Below are positions 8,392 through 18,249 of a DNA stretch of 41,811 nucleotides, in pieces. A program made the translations under genes and the position numbers. Positions within the stretch are counted from its first letter, which is position 1; every line of letters starts with the position of its first letter. The stretch is from Leisingera sp. ANG-Vp (GTDB taxonomy: Bacteria; Pseudomonadota; Alphaproteobacteria; Rhodobacterales; Rhodobacteraceae), in NCBI RefSeq assembly GCF_000813725.1, contig NZ_JWLD01000053.1, positions 1-41,811 of the forward strand, given 5' to 3'. The notes below the pieces were generated by a model that saw nothing but the letters and a program-made list of their open reading frames with translations, ran no database searches and was not told the DNA's origin.

Positions 8392-9298
8392 ACGCCATTT
8401 GCGGCATCCCGCGGTCTACAAACGTCGCAACCACCTCTTTCAAGGCCTGAACCGTGGTCAATTCCGGCGTCCGGTCCAAGGTGGCAATGCAAATCGGCCG
8501 CGATTGCTCGGGCTCGACCAGCGACAAAACCCGGGTTCCGCCCAGCCCGCCCAGCGCCTGCATCAGCGCCCTCGGCAGAATCGTTGCCACAGACCCCTCA
8601 CGCGCCATCACCATCGAGGCCATGAAACCGTTGGATTCGGAGACGATCTCGGGCTTCAGCCCCAGGTCGGCAAAGATCCGGTCCAGAATGCGCCGGTTCT
8701 GCATCTGCTGGTCCAGCAGGCTCAGCGGCAGTTCCGCCGCCTCCGCCCAGCTGATTGCATCGCCGCGGCCTGCCACCATCTCCTCGGGTGCCAGCAGAAC
8801 ATAGCTCTCCTCATAAAGCGGCTGCACCGTCACCAGTTCCCGGCCCATGCTGTCGGCATAGGTAATTCCAGCATCAATTGTACCATCATAGAGCCGCTGC
8901 TGGATAGCCAGCGAGGTGGTGACTTCGACCTGAGCCAGAATCCGCGGATAGGCCTGGCGCACCTGATCTACCAGCTGCGCCGCCCAGGCGGTGGCGGTCG
9001 GCACCACCCCCAGCACCAGATTTCCGGTCACCTCACCGCGCGAGGCGGCAATTTCCTGCTCCAGCGCCTTGGCATCATCCAGGATCGAGCGCGCCCGGCG
9101 CACGATCATCATGCCCTCCTCAGTCAGGCCCTGAAACCGGTTGGCGCGGCGCACGATGGACAGGCCCAGCCGCTCCTCCAGATTGCGGATCCGCATCGAA
9201 AAAGCAGGCTGCGACATGCCGCAATCCGCGGCCGCCTTTGCGAAATGCTGATGCCGCGCCAGCGCAGTCAGCAGCTGAAGGTCCTTGAGTTCGATCAT
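8390..9298 (-). CDS. LysR family transcriptional regulator (probable formate dehydrogenase activator)
   Basis: A 302-residue LysR protein. The winged helix-turn-helix is at residues 1-60 (MIELKDLQLLTALARHQHF, then CGMSQPAFSMRIRNLEERLG). A periplasmic-binding-protein-like effector domain follows from about residue 90. It lies upstream of, and in the same direction as, the formate dehydrogenase genes. The dyad GATAAG-N5-CTTATC that probably serves as its box overlaps the end of this gene. LysR genes are commonly found beside fds operons, where formate or CO2 fixation status acts as the signal. The effector here is not known. No clear Shine-Dalgarno precedes the ATG. Confidence 0.9.
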   Translation of the reverse strand: MIELKDLQLLTALARHQHFAKAAADCGMSQPAFSMRIRNLEERLGLSIVRRANRFQGLTEEGMMIVRRARSILDDAKALEQEIAASRGEVTGNLVLGVVPTATAWAAQLVDQVRQAYPRILAQVEVTTSLAIQQRLYDGTIDAGITYADSMGRELVTVQPLYEESYVLLAPEEMVAGRGDAISWAEAAELPLSLLDQQMQNRRILDRIFADLGLKPEIVSESNGFMASMVMAREGSVATILPRALMQALGGLGGTRVLSLVEPEQSRPICIATLDRTPELTTVQALKEVVATFVDRGMPQMA

Positions 9299-9357
9299 GC
9301 GCGGAGTTTACGCCGCCGCTGCCGGCCCGTGCAATGGGGCCAATTTTCCCAGGGCCG

Positions 9358-9909
9358 TCAAGCCTCGCTTTTGGCCTCCGCCAAGCGGGTTGCGGTGCTG
9401 TAGAGTTCGGCCAGTTCCTCCAGCGATTCCGCGGCGCGATCCAGTTGCCTGGCCAGTTCAGAGCGCCCGTCGAGCATCTGCACCAGCAACCGCTGCCGCA
9501 CACCGCGCATCTGTTGCGACACCTGCTCTCCATCTGCAGTCAGGCTGTAAGTGACGCCCGAGCGCCCCGCACCCTGTTTGGACGTCAACCCGGCCGAAGC
9601 CAGCTTGCGCAGCGAATACTGAATATTGGGAATATCAATACGGTTGGTGGAACGGGCCAGTTCCTTGATAGTCTTCGCGCGCCCGCCGCTGCCAATCAGC
9701 AAAAGAAGCGTGATCTCAGCTCCGGTCAGCGGCACATTGCTCACTTGTTCAAAACATCCCGCCTGCCAGCGCGTCAGGCCCTCACTGGCCCGCTGAATAG
9801 CCAGCTCCAGCCGCTGCAGCCCGCCGCCGGGCAGCGCTTCATCCACAGGATCCAAGGCCAGGCCGGCGGCCAGATGCGGAAAAAGGGAAGGGTCGACTTT
9901 GTTATCCAA
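9358..9909 (-). CDS. MarR-like winged-helix transcriptional regulator
   Basis: A winged-helix protein. The core (LTGAEITLLLLIGSGG, TIKELARSTNRIDIPNIQYSLRKLASAGLTSK, a wing around GRSGVTYSLTADGEQV) follows MarR-family order, with a long C-terminal helix for dimerisation. I place the start at TTG 9909, because GGAG lies 7 bases upstream, giving 183 residues. Upstream ATGs at 9927 and 9969 lack a ribosome site. It is encoded 59 bases upstream of lysR on the same strand and divergently from the decayed ALDH/SDR group, either of which could be its target. Winged-helix membership is clear, the exact family assignment is moderate, and the ligand is unknown. Confidence 0.8.
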   Translation of the reverse strand: MDNKVDPSLFPHLAAGLALDPVDEALPGGGLQRLELAIQRASEGLTRWQAGCFEQVSNVPLTGAEITLLLLIGSGGRAKTIKELARSTNRIDIPNIQYSLRKLASAGLTSKQGAGRSGVTYSLTADGEQVSQQMRGVRQRLLVQMLDGRSELARQLDRAAESLEELAELYSTATRLAEAKSEA

Positions 9910-10329
9910 CGAACAACTCCGATACATACAAATTTTTACGGCCCCTTGGGCCAGAAAGCCGTGGATCAAATTGCGGGAACCGCCAGTGCGTCCGATTCAG
10001 CCTGCCCCTTTGCCTGCAGGCAGGCCGGGGCCGGATCTTTTCCCGAAAATCCAACTCAAATTGGGCACAACATATCCAATCAAAACCGCCGGACTGCAAT
10101 ACCCGGCAGCGCATTCTATTTTACAACCTTTCCGGAAGTGCGGGAGCAGAGACTGTACCAGCTTGCCGCAGCCTCAACGCCCCTGGCATAGCCGGCAAAA
10201 GTCCGGGGAGGACCTAATGCCTGCTGGTGGCAGCGGCCGCCGATCAAGTTGCGGAAGTCCAGACCGGCGCCCCGAGGCAGAGGGCTTCGAAATTGGACAC
10301 GTCATTTGCTGCAGCGCGACCGGATTGCT
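9910..10329. other. Gap without an intact gene
   Basis: No convincing gene, RNA or strong hairpin was seen. The last 100 bases (from about 10227) may hold a more degraded part of the aldehyde dehydrogenase remnant, reading AAAADQV...GAP and DCLGY, which loosely fits the ALDH region before the C-terminal catalytic segment. The promoters of the MarR-like gene and of the plus-strand genes should lie here. Confidence 0.5.
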
Positions 10330-10744
10330 TGGGATACCGACCAAGCCCGAGGCAGTGCCGAGCTCAGATGAGGCAGCAACCCGGAGGCGGAACCGGTCTC
10401 TTCAAGCAGCCCGCCGTGATTGCAAACGTCAGCATTGATGCAAAAACTGCCTGCAACGAGATTTTTTGTCCGGCGGTCACGATCTCCCGCTTCACAGAAG
10501 GCGGACAAGCGCTCAAGATCGCCTATGCCAATTGCTACGGCCTGGCTTCCTCGGTTTGGACAAAGGACATTTTGACTGCCATGAAAATGACGTCCCAACT
10601 GCGCTACGGCATGACCTGGGTCACCCCCCTGGCATGCCCGCTGCTAAAATGCCCTGGGCCTCGATGAAAGACACTGGCTGCGATATGCGCGTCCATGCGC
10701 TGGATGTCTGTACATCCGTGCGCCATGCGGTGGTGGCCCACTGA
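10330..10744 (+). pseudogene. Aldehyde dehydrogenase fossil (C-terminal fragment, frameshifted)
   Basis: Frame 10383-10622 reads GGGTGLFKQPAVIANVS, NEIFCPAVTISRF, then NCYGLASSVWTKD and LRYGMTWV. These match in order the C-terminal landmarks of NAD-dependent aldehyde dehydrogenases of the betaine/aminobutyraldehyde type (GGYFVEPTVF, EEIFGPV, PYGLASSVWT, FGTVWVN). The match then moves to another frame: KMPWASMKDTG and HALDVCTSVRHAVVAH up to TGA 10742-10744, corresponding to MPHGG-KKSGYG and ALEDYTxxRHV. The frame change falls at about 10623-10655, next to a run of C residues. The N-terminal Rossmann domain and the catalytic Cys/Glu region are absent. Its stop overlaps the SDR start (TGATG), a relic of operon coupling. 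Confidence 0.8.
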
Positions 10745-11484
10745 TGCGGCTGGCAGGGAAGAGAGCGCTGGTGACCGGCGGCCGCCAGGGGATCGGCCGG
10801 GGCATCGCCGAAGCCTTCCGCAACGAAGGCGCCGCTGTCATGGTCTGCGGGCGCGGCAAGCGGCCCGACGATCTGGACAAGCGTACCGCCTGGTTCACTC
10901 TGGATGTCACCGACGCCGCAGCTGTCAATGAATTGGCTGAGGATCTCGGCGGGCTGGAAATCCTGGTAAATAACGCCGGAGTGCAGGTGGAGAAAACCGT
11001 CCCGGACAGCACAGATGCAGATTGGGACACTGTGATCGGCACCAATTGCCGCGGGGTCTTCAACTGCTGCCGGGCATTCATTCCGCGCCTGTCCCAGGGC
11101 GGCTCGATCATCAATGTCGGCTCGACCTCCGGGCAGGCGGCTGACCCCACTATGGCTCTCTACAATGCCTCCAAGGCCTTTGTGCACGGGCTGACCCGCT
11201 CAATCGCGGTCGACCACGGCCCGCGGATCCGCTGCAATGCGATCTGCCCGGGCTGGATTGAAACCGGCATGCTGGAGGCTGGCTTCGATCTGTCCGAAGA
11301 CCCGCAGGCCGCCCGCAAAGACGCCCTGTCCCGCCATGCCGCGGGGCGCTTCGGCAAGCCTGCCGACATCGCCGCCATGGCGGTCTGGCTGGCTTCGGAC
11401 GAGGCCGCCTTTGCCACCGGCCAGCTGTTCACAGTCGATGGCGGCCTGACTGCAGCTTCACCCATCAACACGGGGCTTTTCTAG
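10744..11484 (+). CDS. Short-chain dehydrogenase/reductase (SDR)
   Basis: A 246-residue classical SDR with the cofactor motif TGGRQGIGRGIA (residues 11-22), NNAG (about 76), an active-site Ser in INVGSTSG, YNASK for the catalytic Tyr-Lys pair, and a C-terminal TVDGG. It is 4 residues shorter than typical FabG-like proteins, and its sequence does not identify the substrate. Its ATG overlaps the stop of the aldehyde dehydrogenase remnant, and the next gene begins immediately after its stop. It therefore sits in what was a three-step oxidation operon (ALDH, SDR, hydroxyacid or hydroxyacyl dehydrogenase). No Shine-Dalgarno is visible, so it may still depend on ribosomes arriving from upstream. 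Confidence 0.9.
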   Translation: MRLAGKRALVTGGRQGIGRGIAEAFRNEGAAVMVCGRGKRPDDLDKRTAWFTLDVTDAAAVNELAEDLGGLEILVNNAGVQVEKTVPDSTDADWDTVIGTNCRGVFNCCRAFIPRLSQGGSIINVGSTSGQAADPTMALYNASKAFVHGLTRSIAVDHGPRIRCNAICPGWIETGMLEAGFDLSEDPQAARKDALSRHAAGRFGKPADIAAMAVWLASDEAAFATGQLFTVDGGLTAASPINTGLF

Positions 11485-12423
11485 ATGACTGGCATTTCCC
11501 ATACCGCCGTCCTTGGCGCAGGCGTGATCGGCGCCAGCTGGACCGCACTGTTCCTGGCCTCCGGCCGCTCGGTTGCGGTCTATGATCCCGCGGATGGCGC
11601 TGAAGAGCGTGTGAAGTCCTATGTCGAACAGGCCTGGCCCGCTTTGACGGAACTGGGGCTGGCAAAGCACGGCCGTCCGGACCAGGTGACATTCCACAAG
11701 ACGGCAGCGGAAGCGGTGCAAGGCGCCGGCTTCATTCAGGAAAACGTGCCGGAACGGCTGCCTGTCAAACACGCGCTGTTTGCAGAGATCGAAACCGCAC
11801 TAGACCCGCAAGCGGTTGTCGCAAGCTCGGCCTCCGGCCTGACACTGGGGCAGATGCAGAACGGCTGGGAAAACCCTGCGCGCTTTGTTCTTGGCCATCC
11901 GTTCAACCCGCCGCATCTGATCCCGCTGGTCGAGATCATGGGCAACAGCAAAACCGGCACTCAGGCCGTCGAGGCGGCCGAAGCCTTCTACCAAGACCTC
12001 GGCAAAGTCACCATCCGCGTGAACAAAGAAGTGCCAGGCCATGTGGCCAACCGGCTGCAGGCGGCGGTTTGGCGCGAGGCGATTCACCTGGTCGCAAGCG
12101 GTGTCGCCAGCGTTGGCGATGTCGACAAGGCGATGTCGGCAGGCCCGGGTTTGCGGTGGGCAGCTATGGGGCCGACCGCGCTGTTCGGGCTTGGCGCCGG
12201 CCCCGGCGGGCTCGCCGCCTTCTGCGACCATTTCGCGGACACATTTAACGGCTGGTGGGAGGATCTTGGCACGCCGCAGCTGACGGCAGAAACCACGCAG
12301 ATGCTGGTGGAAGGCCTGAACGCTGTCTCGCATGGCGTACCGGTCAGCGATCAAGCGGCACGCCGGGATGCGATGATCGTCGCCATCCAGCTGGCCCTCC
12401 GGCATATGGAGCAGCCGGAATAG
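11485..12423 (+). CDS. 3-hydroxyacyl-CoA dehydrogenase family protein, L-carnitine dehydrogenase-like
   Basis: A 312-residue NAD-dependent dehydrogenase. The N-terminal Rossmann motif is GAGVIGASW (residues 10-18), a catalytic segment SSASGLT and GHPFNPPHLIPLVEI follows (about 112-150), and the C-terminal dimer domain contains KEVPGHVANRLQAAVWREA. The NPPHLIPLVE and KEVPG strings and the overall length match L-carnitine dehydrogenase (about 320 residues) as well as lambda-crystallin/short 3-hydroxyacyl-CoA dehydrogenases. It directly follows the SDR stop codon, so the two are translated from one message. The bkd operon is 405 bases downstream, but that gap suggests a separate promoter. Carnitine versus a CoA thioester as substrate cannot be settled by eye. 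Confidence 0.82.
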   Translation: MTGISHTAVLGAGVIGASWTALFLASGRSVAVYDPADGAEERVKSYVEQAWPALTELGLAKHGRPDQVTFHKTAAEAVQGAGFIQENVPERLPVKHALFAEIETALDPQAVVASSASGLTLGQMQNGWENPARFVLGHPFNPPHLIPLVEIMGNSKTGTQAVEAAEAFYQDLGKVTIRVNKEVPGHVANRLQAAVWREAIHLVASGVASVGDVDKAMSAGPGLRWAAMGPTALFGLGAGPGGLAAFCDHFADTFNGWWEDLGTPQLTAETTQMLVEGLNAVSHGVPVSDQAARRDAMIVAIQLALRHMEQPE

Positions 12424-14064
<1,641 letters not shown>

Positions 14065-14065
14065 A

Positions 14066-15079
14066 ATGGCACAGATGACCATGATCGAAGCCATCCGCGA
14101 AGCGCATGACGTAGCGATGGCGGCAGATGACCGGGTTGTTGTCTTCGGCGAGGATGTCGGGTTTTTCGGCGGCGTCTTCCGCTGCACTGCCGGGCTGCAG
14201 GAGAAATATGGCAAATCCCGCTGCTTTGATGCGCCAATCAATGAATCCGGCATCGTGGGCACTGCCATCGGCATGGCCGCCTACGGGCTGAAACCCGTGA
14301 TCGAAATTCAGTTCGCAGATTATGTCTATCCGGCTTATGACCAGATCGTCTCAGAGGCTGCCCGGCTGCGGCACCGGTCCAACGCCGATTTCACCTGCCC
14401 TATTGTAATCCGCATGCCGACCGGCGGCGGCATTTTCGGCGGCCAGACCCATAGCCAGAGCCCTGAGGCGCTGTTTACCCATGTGTCCGGGCTGAAAGTG
14501 GCCATGCCGTCAAACCCGCACGATGCTAAGGGGCTGCTGCTGGCGGCAATTGCCGATCCCGATCCGGTGATCTTTTTCGAGCCCAAGCGGCTCTATAACG
14601 GGCCGTTCGACGGCCATCACGACAAACCTGTTGAAAGCTGGAAAAACCATCCTCTTGGGGATGTCCCGGACGGGGATACCATTGTGCCTCTGGGCAAAGC
14701 GGCAATCCGGCGCGAGGGGGCAGATGTTACAGTTCTGGCCTATGGCACAATGGTGTATGTCGCCGAGGCCGCTGCAAAGGAAACCGGGGTTGATGCCGAA
14801 GTGATCGACTTGCGCAGCCTTCTGCCGCTGGATCTTGAGGCCATCACAGAGTCGGTGAGGAAAACCGGCCGGTGCGTCATTGTGCATGAGGCGACGCGCA
14901 CCTCCGGCTTTGGAGCAGAGCTGATGTCGCTGGTGCAGGAAACCTGTTTTTACCACCTTGAAGCACCGGTCATCCGGGTGACCGGCTGGGACACGCCTTA
15001 TCCGCACGCACAGGAATGGGAGTATTTCCCGGGGCCAGGCCGGGTCGGCGAGGCGCTCAAGAAAGTCATGGAGGACTGA
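14066..15079 (+). CDS. bkdA2: Branched-chain 2-oxoacid dehydrogenase E1 beta subunit
   Basis: A 337-residue transketolase-like beta chain pairing with E1 alpha to form the alpha2-beta2 decarboxylase. Landmarks are MTMIEAIREAHD, VVVFGEDVGFFGGVFR, APINESGIVGTAIGMAAYGLKPVIEIQFADYVYPA, the pyrophosphate-side region RMPTGGGIFGGQTHSQSPEA, and the C-terminal VIDLRSLLPLD and VTGWDTPYP. The length equals that of known BkdA2 proteins (about 339). It begins one base after the E1 alpha stop and 3 bases precede the E2 start, so the subunits are made in fixed ratio. Confidence 0.95.
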   Translation: MAQMTMIEAIREAHDVAMAADDRVVVFGEDVGFFGGVFRCTAGLQEKYGKSRCFDAPINESGIVGTAIGMAAYGLKPVIEIQFADYVYPAYDQIVSEAARLRHRSNADFTCPIVIRMPTGGGIFGGQTHSQSPEALFTHVSGLKVAMPSNPHDAKGLLLAAIADPDPVIFFEPKRLYNGPFDGHHDKPVESWKNHPLGDVPDGDTIVPLGKAAIRREGADVTVLAYGTMVYVAEAAAKETGVDAEVIDLRSLLPLDLEAITESVRKTGRCVIVHEATRTSGFGAELMSLVQETCFYHLEAPVIRVTGWDTPYPHAQEWEYFPGPGRVGEALKKVMED

Positions 15080-15082
15080 TCC

Positions 15083-16324
15083 ATGGGTATTTTCGCAATC
15101 CGCCTGCCCGATATAGGCGAAGGCGTCGCCGAAGCTGAACTGATCGAATGGCACGTAAAACCAGGCGACATCGTCAAGGAAGACGACATTCTGGCAGCGG
15201 TGATGACTGACAAGGCTGCGGTCGAAGTCCCCTCTGCTGCCGAAGGCAAGGTTGTGGAGCTGGGCGGAGAAATCGGACAGATGCTTCCGGTCGGCTCTGT
15301 CCTGGTGCGCCTTGAGGTTGACGGCGCAGGCAATGAAAGCGAAGTGCAAGCGGACACCGGGAAACCGGCAGCGCCGCCAGCGGAACCAGAGCCCGCAACC
15401 GCGGAGGCACCCGTAAAACCACCTGCTGCCGCCCCTGTGCCCCGCAGCAACGGCACCAAGCCCTTGGCCTCCCCGTCAGTCCGGGCACGGGCGCGCGAAG
15501 AAGGCGTCGATTTGCGCCAGGTGCCCGGCACCGGCCCCGCCGGGCGCATCAGCCACGCTGACCTCGACAATTGGATCGCCTCCGGCGGCATCCAGCAGGG
15601 CGGGGTCATCCGCGCTCAGAACACCGGCATCGAAGAAGTGCGCGTAATCGGTATGCGCCGCCGGATTGCCGAGCAAATGGCACTGGCGAAGCAGCGAATA
15701 CCGCATATCACCATCGTTGAAGAAGTGGAGATGAGCGCGCTGGAAGACCTGCGCGAAGCACTGAATGCCAAGCACGCGGAAACGCGGCCCAAGCTGACGC
15801 TGCTGCCCTTCCTGATACGCGCCATCGTTGAATCCGTACGCGAGCAGCCCGGACTGAACGCGCGCTTCGACGACGAGGCCGGGGTGATCCACCGGCACGG
15901 CGGCGTGCATGTGGGCATCGCCACGCAAACACCGCAGGGGCTGAGCGTGCCGGTCGTGCAGCACGCCGAGGCCGGCAGCCTGTGGGACAATGCCGCTGAA
16001 ATCGCGCGCCTGGCAGAGGCTGCCCGCGAGGGTTCGATCAAACGGGCCGAGCTGAGCGGCGGCACAATCACCATCACCTCGCTTGGACCGCTGGGCGCTA
16101 TCGCCACAACGCCGATCATCAACTACCCTGAAGTCGCCATCGTCGGCATCAACAAGATGCAGATCCGGCCAGTCTGGGACGGCCAGCAGTTCCAGCCCCG
16201 GCAGATGATGAACATCTCCTGCTCCTTTGATCACAGGGTGATCGACGGCTGGGATGCCGCGGTCTTTGTCCAAAAGCTGAAAACCCTGCTGGAAACTCCT
16301 GCCATGCTGTTTGTCGAGGGCTGA
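15083..16324 (+). CDS. bkdB: Branched-chain 2-oxoacid dehydrogenase E2 (dihydrolipoamide acyltransferase)
   Basis: A 413-residue core protein that carries the acyl group on lipoate and transfers it to CoA. It has one lipoyl domain (residues 1-78, modified Lys in VMTDKAAVEVPS), a Pro/Ala-rich swinging linker (about 92-125), a peripheral-subunit-binding domain (ASPSVRARAREEGVDL...GRISHADLDNW, about 130-170) and a catalytic CAT domain ending in SFDHRVIDGWDA, which carries the active-site HxxxDG. A single lipoyl domain is normal for this class. Its TGA is directly followed by the E3 ATG. Confidence 0.95.
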   Translation: MGIFAIRLPDIGEGVAEAELIEWHVKPGDIVKEDDILAAVMTDKAAVEVPSAAEGKVVELGGEIGQMLPVGSVLVRLEVDGAGNESEVQADTGKPAAPPAEPEPATAEAPVKPPAAAPVPRSNGTKPLASPSVRARAREEGVDLRQVPGTGPAGRISHADLDNWIASGGIQQGGVIRAQNTGIEEVRVIGMRRRIAEQMALAKQRIPHITIVEEVEMSALEDLREALNAKHAETRPKLTLLPFLIRAIVESVREQPGLNARFDDEAGVIHRHGGVHVGIATQTPQGLSVPVVQHAEAGSLWDNAAEIARLAEAAREGSIKRAELSGGTITITSLGPLGAIATTPIINYPEVAIVGINKMQIRPVWDGQQFQPRQMMNISCSFDHRVIDGWDAAVFVQKLKTLLETPAMLFVEG

Positions 16325-17683
16325 ATGTCGGATATTAGCTGTAAACTACTGATTATCGGCGCAGGCCCCGGTGGCTATGTCTGCGCCATTCGCGCAGGCC
16401 AGCTGGGCATCGACACGGTTGTGGTCGACGAGGGCAAGCCCGGCGGCACCTGCCTGAATGAGGGCTGCATCCCTTCCAAGGCATTGATCCACGCTGCAGA
16501 TGAATTTCACAAAATCGCCCGTGCCCCGCACGGGCCACTAGGAATATGCACCGGGACGCCGTCACTTGACTTTGCCAAGACAATCGCCTGGAAAGATGGC
16601 ATCGTGCGGCGTCTGAACTCCGGCGTTTCAGCCCTGATGAAAAAGGCCAAGGTGCGCTTTGTCACTGGCCGTGCGCGGTTTCTGGACGGCAAGACGGTCT
16701 CGATTAACGGCAGCGGTGACGGCCAGATCATCCGGGCGGAATACATTGTGATTGCGTCTGGCTCTGCCCCGGTTGAACTGCCGGACCTGCCGTTCGGCGG
16801 CCCCATCCTCACCTCCAGCGAAGCCATGAAACTAACGCAGGTGCCCGAAAGCCTGGCAGTCGTCGGTGGCGGCTACATCGGGCTGGAGCTTGGCACCGCC
16901 TTTGCCAAGCTCGGCGCGCAGGTCACGGTGGCAGAGGCCGAAGACCGTATCCTGCCGCTCTATGACAGGGAACTGACACGCCCCGTCGAAGCCCGGCTGG
17001 ACGCTCTGGGTGTGACAGTGCTGGCTGGTGCCAAAGCTCAAGGATATGCGGACGGCAGCCTGCAGACAGACCAGGGCCCCGTGGCCGCCGAAAAAGTGCT
17101 GGTCACCGTTGGCCGCCGTCCCCGCACCGCCGGGATTGGCATTGAGGAGCTTGCGCTGACTCAGGACGGTCCGTTTATCAAGATTGACAGCTACTGCCAG
17201 TCATCGATGCGCGGCATCTACGCTATTGGCGACGTGACCGGCGAACCGATGCTGGCCCATCGCGCCATGGCACAGGGGGAAATGGTGGCAGAGCATATCG
17301 CAGGCCATGCTGTTGAGTGGGACAAGCGGGCGATCCCCGCGGTATGCTTTACGGACCCCGAAGTGGTGTCCTGCGGTGCCGCGCCGGGTGAGATCGCCGG
17401 CACCTCATCTGCCAGCTTCCCATTGCAAGCCAACGGACGGGCACTGGCATCTGAGCGCGAAGACGGTTTTGTCCGTGTCGTCTGGCGCGACAGCGATCAC
17501 GCAGTAGAAGGCATTCAGGCCGTGGGTGCCGGAGTGTCGGAACTGTCCGCCTCTTTCGCCCTGGCGATTGAAATGGGCGCATGCCTCGAAGACATCGGCG
17601 CGACAATCCACGCCCATCCGACTCAATCGGAAGCCCTGCACGAAGCCTGCCTGCACGCATTGGGGCAAGCTCTGCACATTTGA
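16325..17683 (+). CDS. lpdV: Dihydrolipoyl dehydrogenase (E3) of the branched-chain complex
   Basis: A 452-residue FAD enzyme reoxidising E2 lipoamide with NAD+. It shows an FAD motif (IIGAGPGGYVCAIRAGQLG, residues 10-28), redox-active Cys43/Cys48 (GGTCLNEGCIPSKAL), an NAD motif (VVGGGYIGLELGTAFAKLGAQVTV), IYAIGDVTGEPMLAHRA, and the C-terminal His-Glu dyad HAHPTQSEALHE. It is a little shorter than housekeeping Lpd (about 465), consistent with an Lpd-Val-type dedicated copy. It is the last gene of the operon and ends 17 bases from the convergent DUF3833 gene. No strong terminator is visible between them. Confidence 0.94.
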   Translation: MSDISCKLLIIGAGPGGYVCAIRAGQLGIDTVVVDEGKPGGTCLNEGCIPSKALIHAADEFHKIARAPHGPLGICTGTPSLDFAKTIAWKDGIVRRLNSGVSALMKKAKVRFVTGRARFLDGKTVSINGSGDGQIIRAEYIVIASGSAPVELPDLPFGGPILTSSEAMKLTQVPESLAVVGGGYIGLELGTAFAKLGAQVTVAEAEDRILPLYDRELTRPVEARLDALGVTVLAGAKAQGYADGSLQTDQGPVAAEKVLVTVGRRPRTAGIGIEELALTQDGPFIKIDSYCQSSMRGIYAIGDVTGEPMLAHRAMAQGEMVAEHIAGHAVEWDKRAIPAVCFTDPEVVSCGAAPGEIAGTSSASFPLQANGRALASEREDGFVRVVWRDSDHAVEGIQAVGAGVSELSASFALAIEMGACLEDIGATIHAHPTQSEALHEACLHALGQALHI

Positions 17684-17700
17684 TAACCCGAGGTTCTATC

Positions 17701-18249
17701 TCATGGCACGGGCCGCATGGTCGCAATGAGCTCAGCGGCTTTGAGGCCAAACTTGCGCATCTCTGATTTGTTCATGATGACGCCGCTGGAGGTGAGATAC
17801 ATCCAGTCGGTTGCCTTCAGCACATGCCCGCCAGCACTTTCGGGCAAAATGATCTCATACTCCAGCTGTACCGTGGATCCAGATACGGTGCCCTTCGCCT
17901 CTCCAATCAGGTCGTCGGCCGTGGCAGTAAAGGTATTGTCCGGGCCAAGCGTCAGATACCACTTCCGGTTTTGCGCCACGCCGTTGGAATAAGTAAACTC
18001 CTCGGACAAGGTGCCGGTGCTGCCATTCCATTCCCCCACCATCTTTGCGGTAAAGCTGTTGGCCATCTTGCCATCGGGACCAAAGATCAGCCCTTCGGAG
18101 AGGAACTCGCCGGACAGGTGCTTGTTCAGGATGAACTCCGGGCCTGTCCCGGCATAGTCTTCCGGCGACTGGAACCGGAAACTCAGCAGGTAGGTTTTTG
18201 CAATCATCGCAACAAGCGCGATCAGCAGCAGGGCAGTAAGCAGTTTCAT
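17701..18249 (-). CDS. DUF3833 family membrane-anchored protein
   Basis: A 182-residue protein with an N-terminal hydrophobic anchor or uncleaved signal (LLTALLLIALVAMIAKTYLL, residues 3-22), then a beta-rich lipocalin-like domain (FGPDGKMANSFTAKMVGEW, FTYSNGVAQNRKWYLTLG, residues 55-115) typical of DUF3833. The function is unknown. The start is ATG 18249, which overlaps the transporter stop by ATGA and has GGAGAG 8 bases upstream. It is the last gene of the RpoE-type operon, so a role in envelope lipid handling during singlet-oxygen stress is inferred from context only. Confidence 0.85.
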   Translation of the reverse strand: MKLLTALLLIALVAMIAKTYLLSFRFQSPEDYAGTGPEFILNKHLSGEFLSEGLIFGPDGKMANSFTAKMVGEWNGSTGTLSEEFTYSNGVAQNRKWYLTLGPDNTFTATADDLIGEAKGTVSGSTVQLEYEIILPESAGGHVLKATDWMYLTSSGVIMNKSEMRKFGLKAAELIATMRPVP

